NCBI GenBank assembly: GCA_965279655.1
Contig: OZ257255.1
Location: 3,782,001 to 3,846,000, forward strand
DNA: 64,000 nucleotides
Source: SCTM01 sp965279655
GTDB lineage: Bacteria; Pseudomonadota; Alphaproteobacteria; Rhodospirillales; Rhodospirillaceae
Direction of reading: 5' to 3'
Shown here: piece by piece, positions 62,506 to 64,000 of the stretch
Position numbering within the stretch: position 1 is the first letter of the stretch
Layout of the letters: each line of letters starts with the position of its first letter
The notes under the pieces: model-generated
Told to the model about the DNA's origin: nothing
Databases searched by the model: none
The model's input: only the letters and a program-made list of their open reading frames with translations
Made by a program: the position numbers and the translations under genes

Positions 62506-64000
62506 ATGCTGGCGCTTCGCCTTGCCTTGCGGGAACTGCGCGGCGGACTGCGCGGCTTCCGCATCTTCCTCGCCTGTCTCGCGCTGGGTGTCACCGCCAT
62601 CGGCGGCGCGGCCTCGCTGAATGAATCCGTGAAGGCCGGTATCGACGGCAATGCGCAGCCGATCCTGGGCGGCGACCTTCAGGCGCGCCTGTCGAACGGA
62701 CCGGTGGACGAACCCAAACTCGCCGCCATGCGCCAAGCCGGCGATGTGAGCTATCAAGTGCAGCTGCGCAGCATGGCGCGCACGGAAGATGCGGCCGACA
62801 CCGTCACCGCGCGCAGCCTGGTGGAGCTGAAGGCCGTCGACGGCACCTATCCGCTTTATGGGGCGGTCGAACTGACAACGCCCGGGGCCCTTGGCGAATT
62901 GCTGGCAAACCGCGATGGCCTGTGGGGCACGGTGATCGAGCCGTCCCTGCTCACGCGGCTGAAAGTACAGGTCGGCGATCAGATCAAGGTCGGTGACGCC
63001 ACACTGCAGGTGCGCGGCGTGATCACCAAGGAGCCCGATCGTCTGGTGACGCCCACCACCTCCGGGCCACGCGTGTTGATCTCCACCGACGCTTTGCCGT
63101 CGACCGACCTGGTGCAGACCGGCAGCTTCCTCACCCACGTCTACAACATCCGCGTCACCGGCAAGGAAACGGCGCAAGCCCTGCGGGAGCGCCTGACGAA
63201 GGAATTCCCGGACGCGGGCTGGCGGTTGCGCGGCCTGACCCAGGCGGCGCAAGGCATCGAGAACTTTCTCGATAACGTAACCCTGTTCCTGACGCTGGTG
63301 GGCATGACCGCCCTGCTGACCGGCGGCATCGGCGTCGCGAACGCGGTGTCGGCTTATCTCAACGGACGCATGACCACCATCGCAACCCTGAAATGCCTGG
63401 GCGCGCCGGCGCATGTCATCTTCGCGATGTATGCCATCCAGATCGCCATCCTGGCCTTCGCGGGCATTGCGATCGGCCTTGGGTTGGCCGCCGTGGTGGC
63501 GCCGGTCGCGCTGTATTTCATCGGCGACCTGCTGCCGGTGAAGGCGCAGATGGGCGTGTATCCCGCCGCCCTGTTCCGCGCCGCGGTGTTCGGCGTGTTG
63601 AGCGCGGCGGTGTTCGCGCTCTGGCCCTTGGCGCGCGCCCGCGACATTCCACCGGTGGCGCTGTTCCGCAACGCGCTCGCCCAACGAGGCCGACCGCCGC
63701 TGCGCTATCTGATCGCGCTTGTGGTGCTGGCCGGCGCGCTCGCCGCCTACACCGTGTTGACCGCGGAGCACCCGCGCTTCGCCTTGTACTTCGTGGCCGG
63801 CGCGGCGGTGTCCCTGGTTCTATTCCGCGCGGCCGCCGGCGGCGTGATGGGGCTGGCAGCACGGCTTGTGTCCAACCGTCGCGGGCTCACGTCGGGACGC
63901 CCGTCGCTGCGGCTGGCACTGGCGAACCTCTATCGCCCGGGCGCGCCGACGACCGCGGTCGTTTTGTCGCTGGGACTTGGGCTTTCCGTGCTGGTGGCGA
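62506..64000 (+). CDS. ybbP: FtsX-like ABC permease (YbbP-like), 3' end missing
   Basis: 498 residues are visible and the frame is open to the window end. An N-terminal membrane helix (RIFLACLALGVTAIGGAASL) is followed by a MacB-like periplasmic domain (to about 260). An FtsX core with three helices comes next (NVTLFLTLVGMTALLTGGIG, TLKCLGAPAHVIFAMYAIQI, VYPAALFRAAVFGVLSAAVF), then further helices (YLIALVVLAGALAAYTVL). Full YbbP proteins have about 800 residues. It pairs with the ATPase just upstream. Confidence 0.92.
   Translation, partial: MLALRLALRELRGGLRGFRIFLACLALGVTAIGGAASLNESVKAGIDGNAQPILGGDLQARLSNGPVDEPKLAAMRQAGDVSYQVQLRSMARTEDAADTVTARSLVELKAVDGTYPLYGAVELTTPGALGELLANRDGLWGTVIEPSLLTRLKVQVGDQIKVGDATLQVRGVITKEPDRLVTPTTSGPRVLISTDALPSTDLVQTGSFLTHVYNIRVTGKETAQALRERLTKEFPDAGWRLRGLTQAAQGIENFLDNVTLFLTLVGMTALLTGGIGVANAVSAYLNGRMTTIATLKCLGAPAHVIFAMYAIQIAILAFAGIAIGLGLAAVVAPVALYFIGDLLPVKAQMGVYPAALFRAAVFGVLSAAVFALWPLARARDIPPVALFRNALAQRGRPPLRYLIALVVLAGALAAYTVLTAEHPRFALYFVAGAAVSLVLFRAAAGGVMGLAARLVSNRRGLTSGRPSLRLALANLYRPGAPTTAVVLSLGLGLSVLVA

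Overview
The window looks like chromosomal DNA from an alphaproteobacterium. Coding density is high, G+C is high by eye, most starts are ATG with some GTG/TTG, and several genes are typical of that class: an Irr-type Fur regulator with an HHH motif, a rubrerythrin / Fe-S protein / DUF3501 cluster preceded by an Irr box, an IalB-family protein, a double cold-shock-domain protein, CO-dehydrogenase-type cox genes, and DinB with an N-terminal zinc ribbon. A genus cannot be assigned safely. I see no tRNA or rRNA gene, IS element, prophage or CRISPR array.

Layout. 1-11845 is mostly minus strand: a cytochrome c-like fragment and a Tat-signal ThDP enzyme, then RlpA and MtgA on the plus strand, aspartate dehydrogenase, a GST, a secreted trypsin-like protease, a coxG-coxS-coxM-DsbA-like run without coxL, and dinB. 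11977-18128 holds an MsbA-like ABC exporter, ArfB, SufE, pirin, a PAS/degenerate-GGDEF/EAL protein and a secreted VOC protein. 18135-33730 is a metabolic and transport region. It has gamma-glutamyltransferase, a plus-strand acyl-CoA ligase / FAD oxidase / FAD monooxygenase set, and a long minus-strand operon running from an Asp/Glu-racemase-like protein through DUF1330, a fumarylacetoacetase-family enzyme and a five-gene oligopeptide-type ABC importer to a 2Fe-2S ferredoxin. Divergent from it lie LysE, a tandem DUF1330 protein and a fasciclin protein.

33796-42635 holds a MarR regulator flanked by palindromes, a cyclic-nucleotide-binding/helical-repeat protein, a secreted esterase, MobA overlapping GlpK, a double cold-shock protein with a leader hairpin, an MFS exporter and Irr. 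42805-45241 is the rubrerythrin cluster. 45385-49339 holds an SH3 protein, a 2-hydroxyacid dehydrogenase and PabB-PabC. 49342-51925 is a small unusual module: AraC regulator, a 58-residue metallothionein-like protein, a membrane/DUF3703 fusion and an NAD(P)-binding protein. 51936-64000 holds IalB, a SPOUT methyltransferase, acetoacetyl-CoA synthetase, an EamA transporter, carbinolamine dehydratase, a zincin, a sirtuin, LMW-PTP with fructosamine kinase, ScoAB, ThpR and the TesA/YbbA/YbbP group, which runs off the end.

Functional links. Acetoacetate can be activated by the synthetase (53135) or by ScoAB (59143-60511). LMW-PTP plus fructosamine kinase suggests protein deglycation. Irr and its box at 42678 connect iron status to rubrerythrin. 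The most system-like novelties are the AraC/metallothionein/DUF3703 module and the nine-gene racemase-like/Opp/ferredoxin operon.
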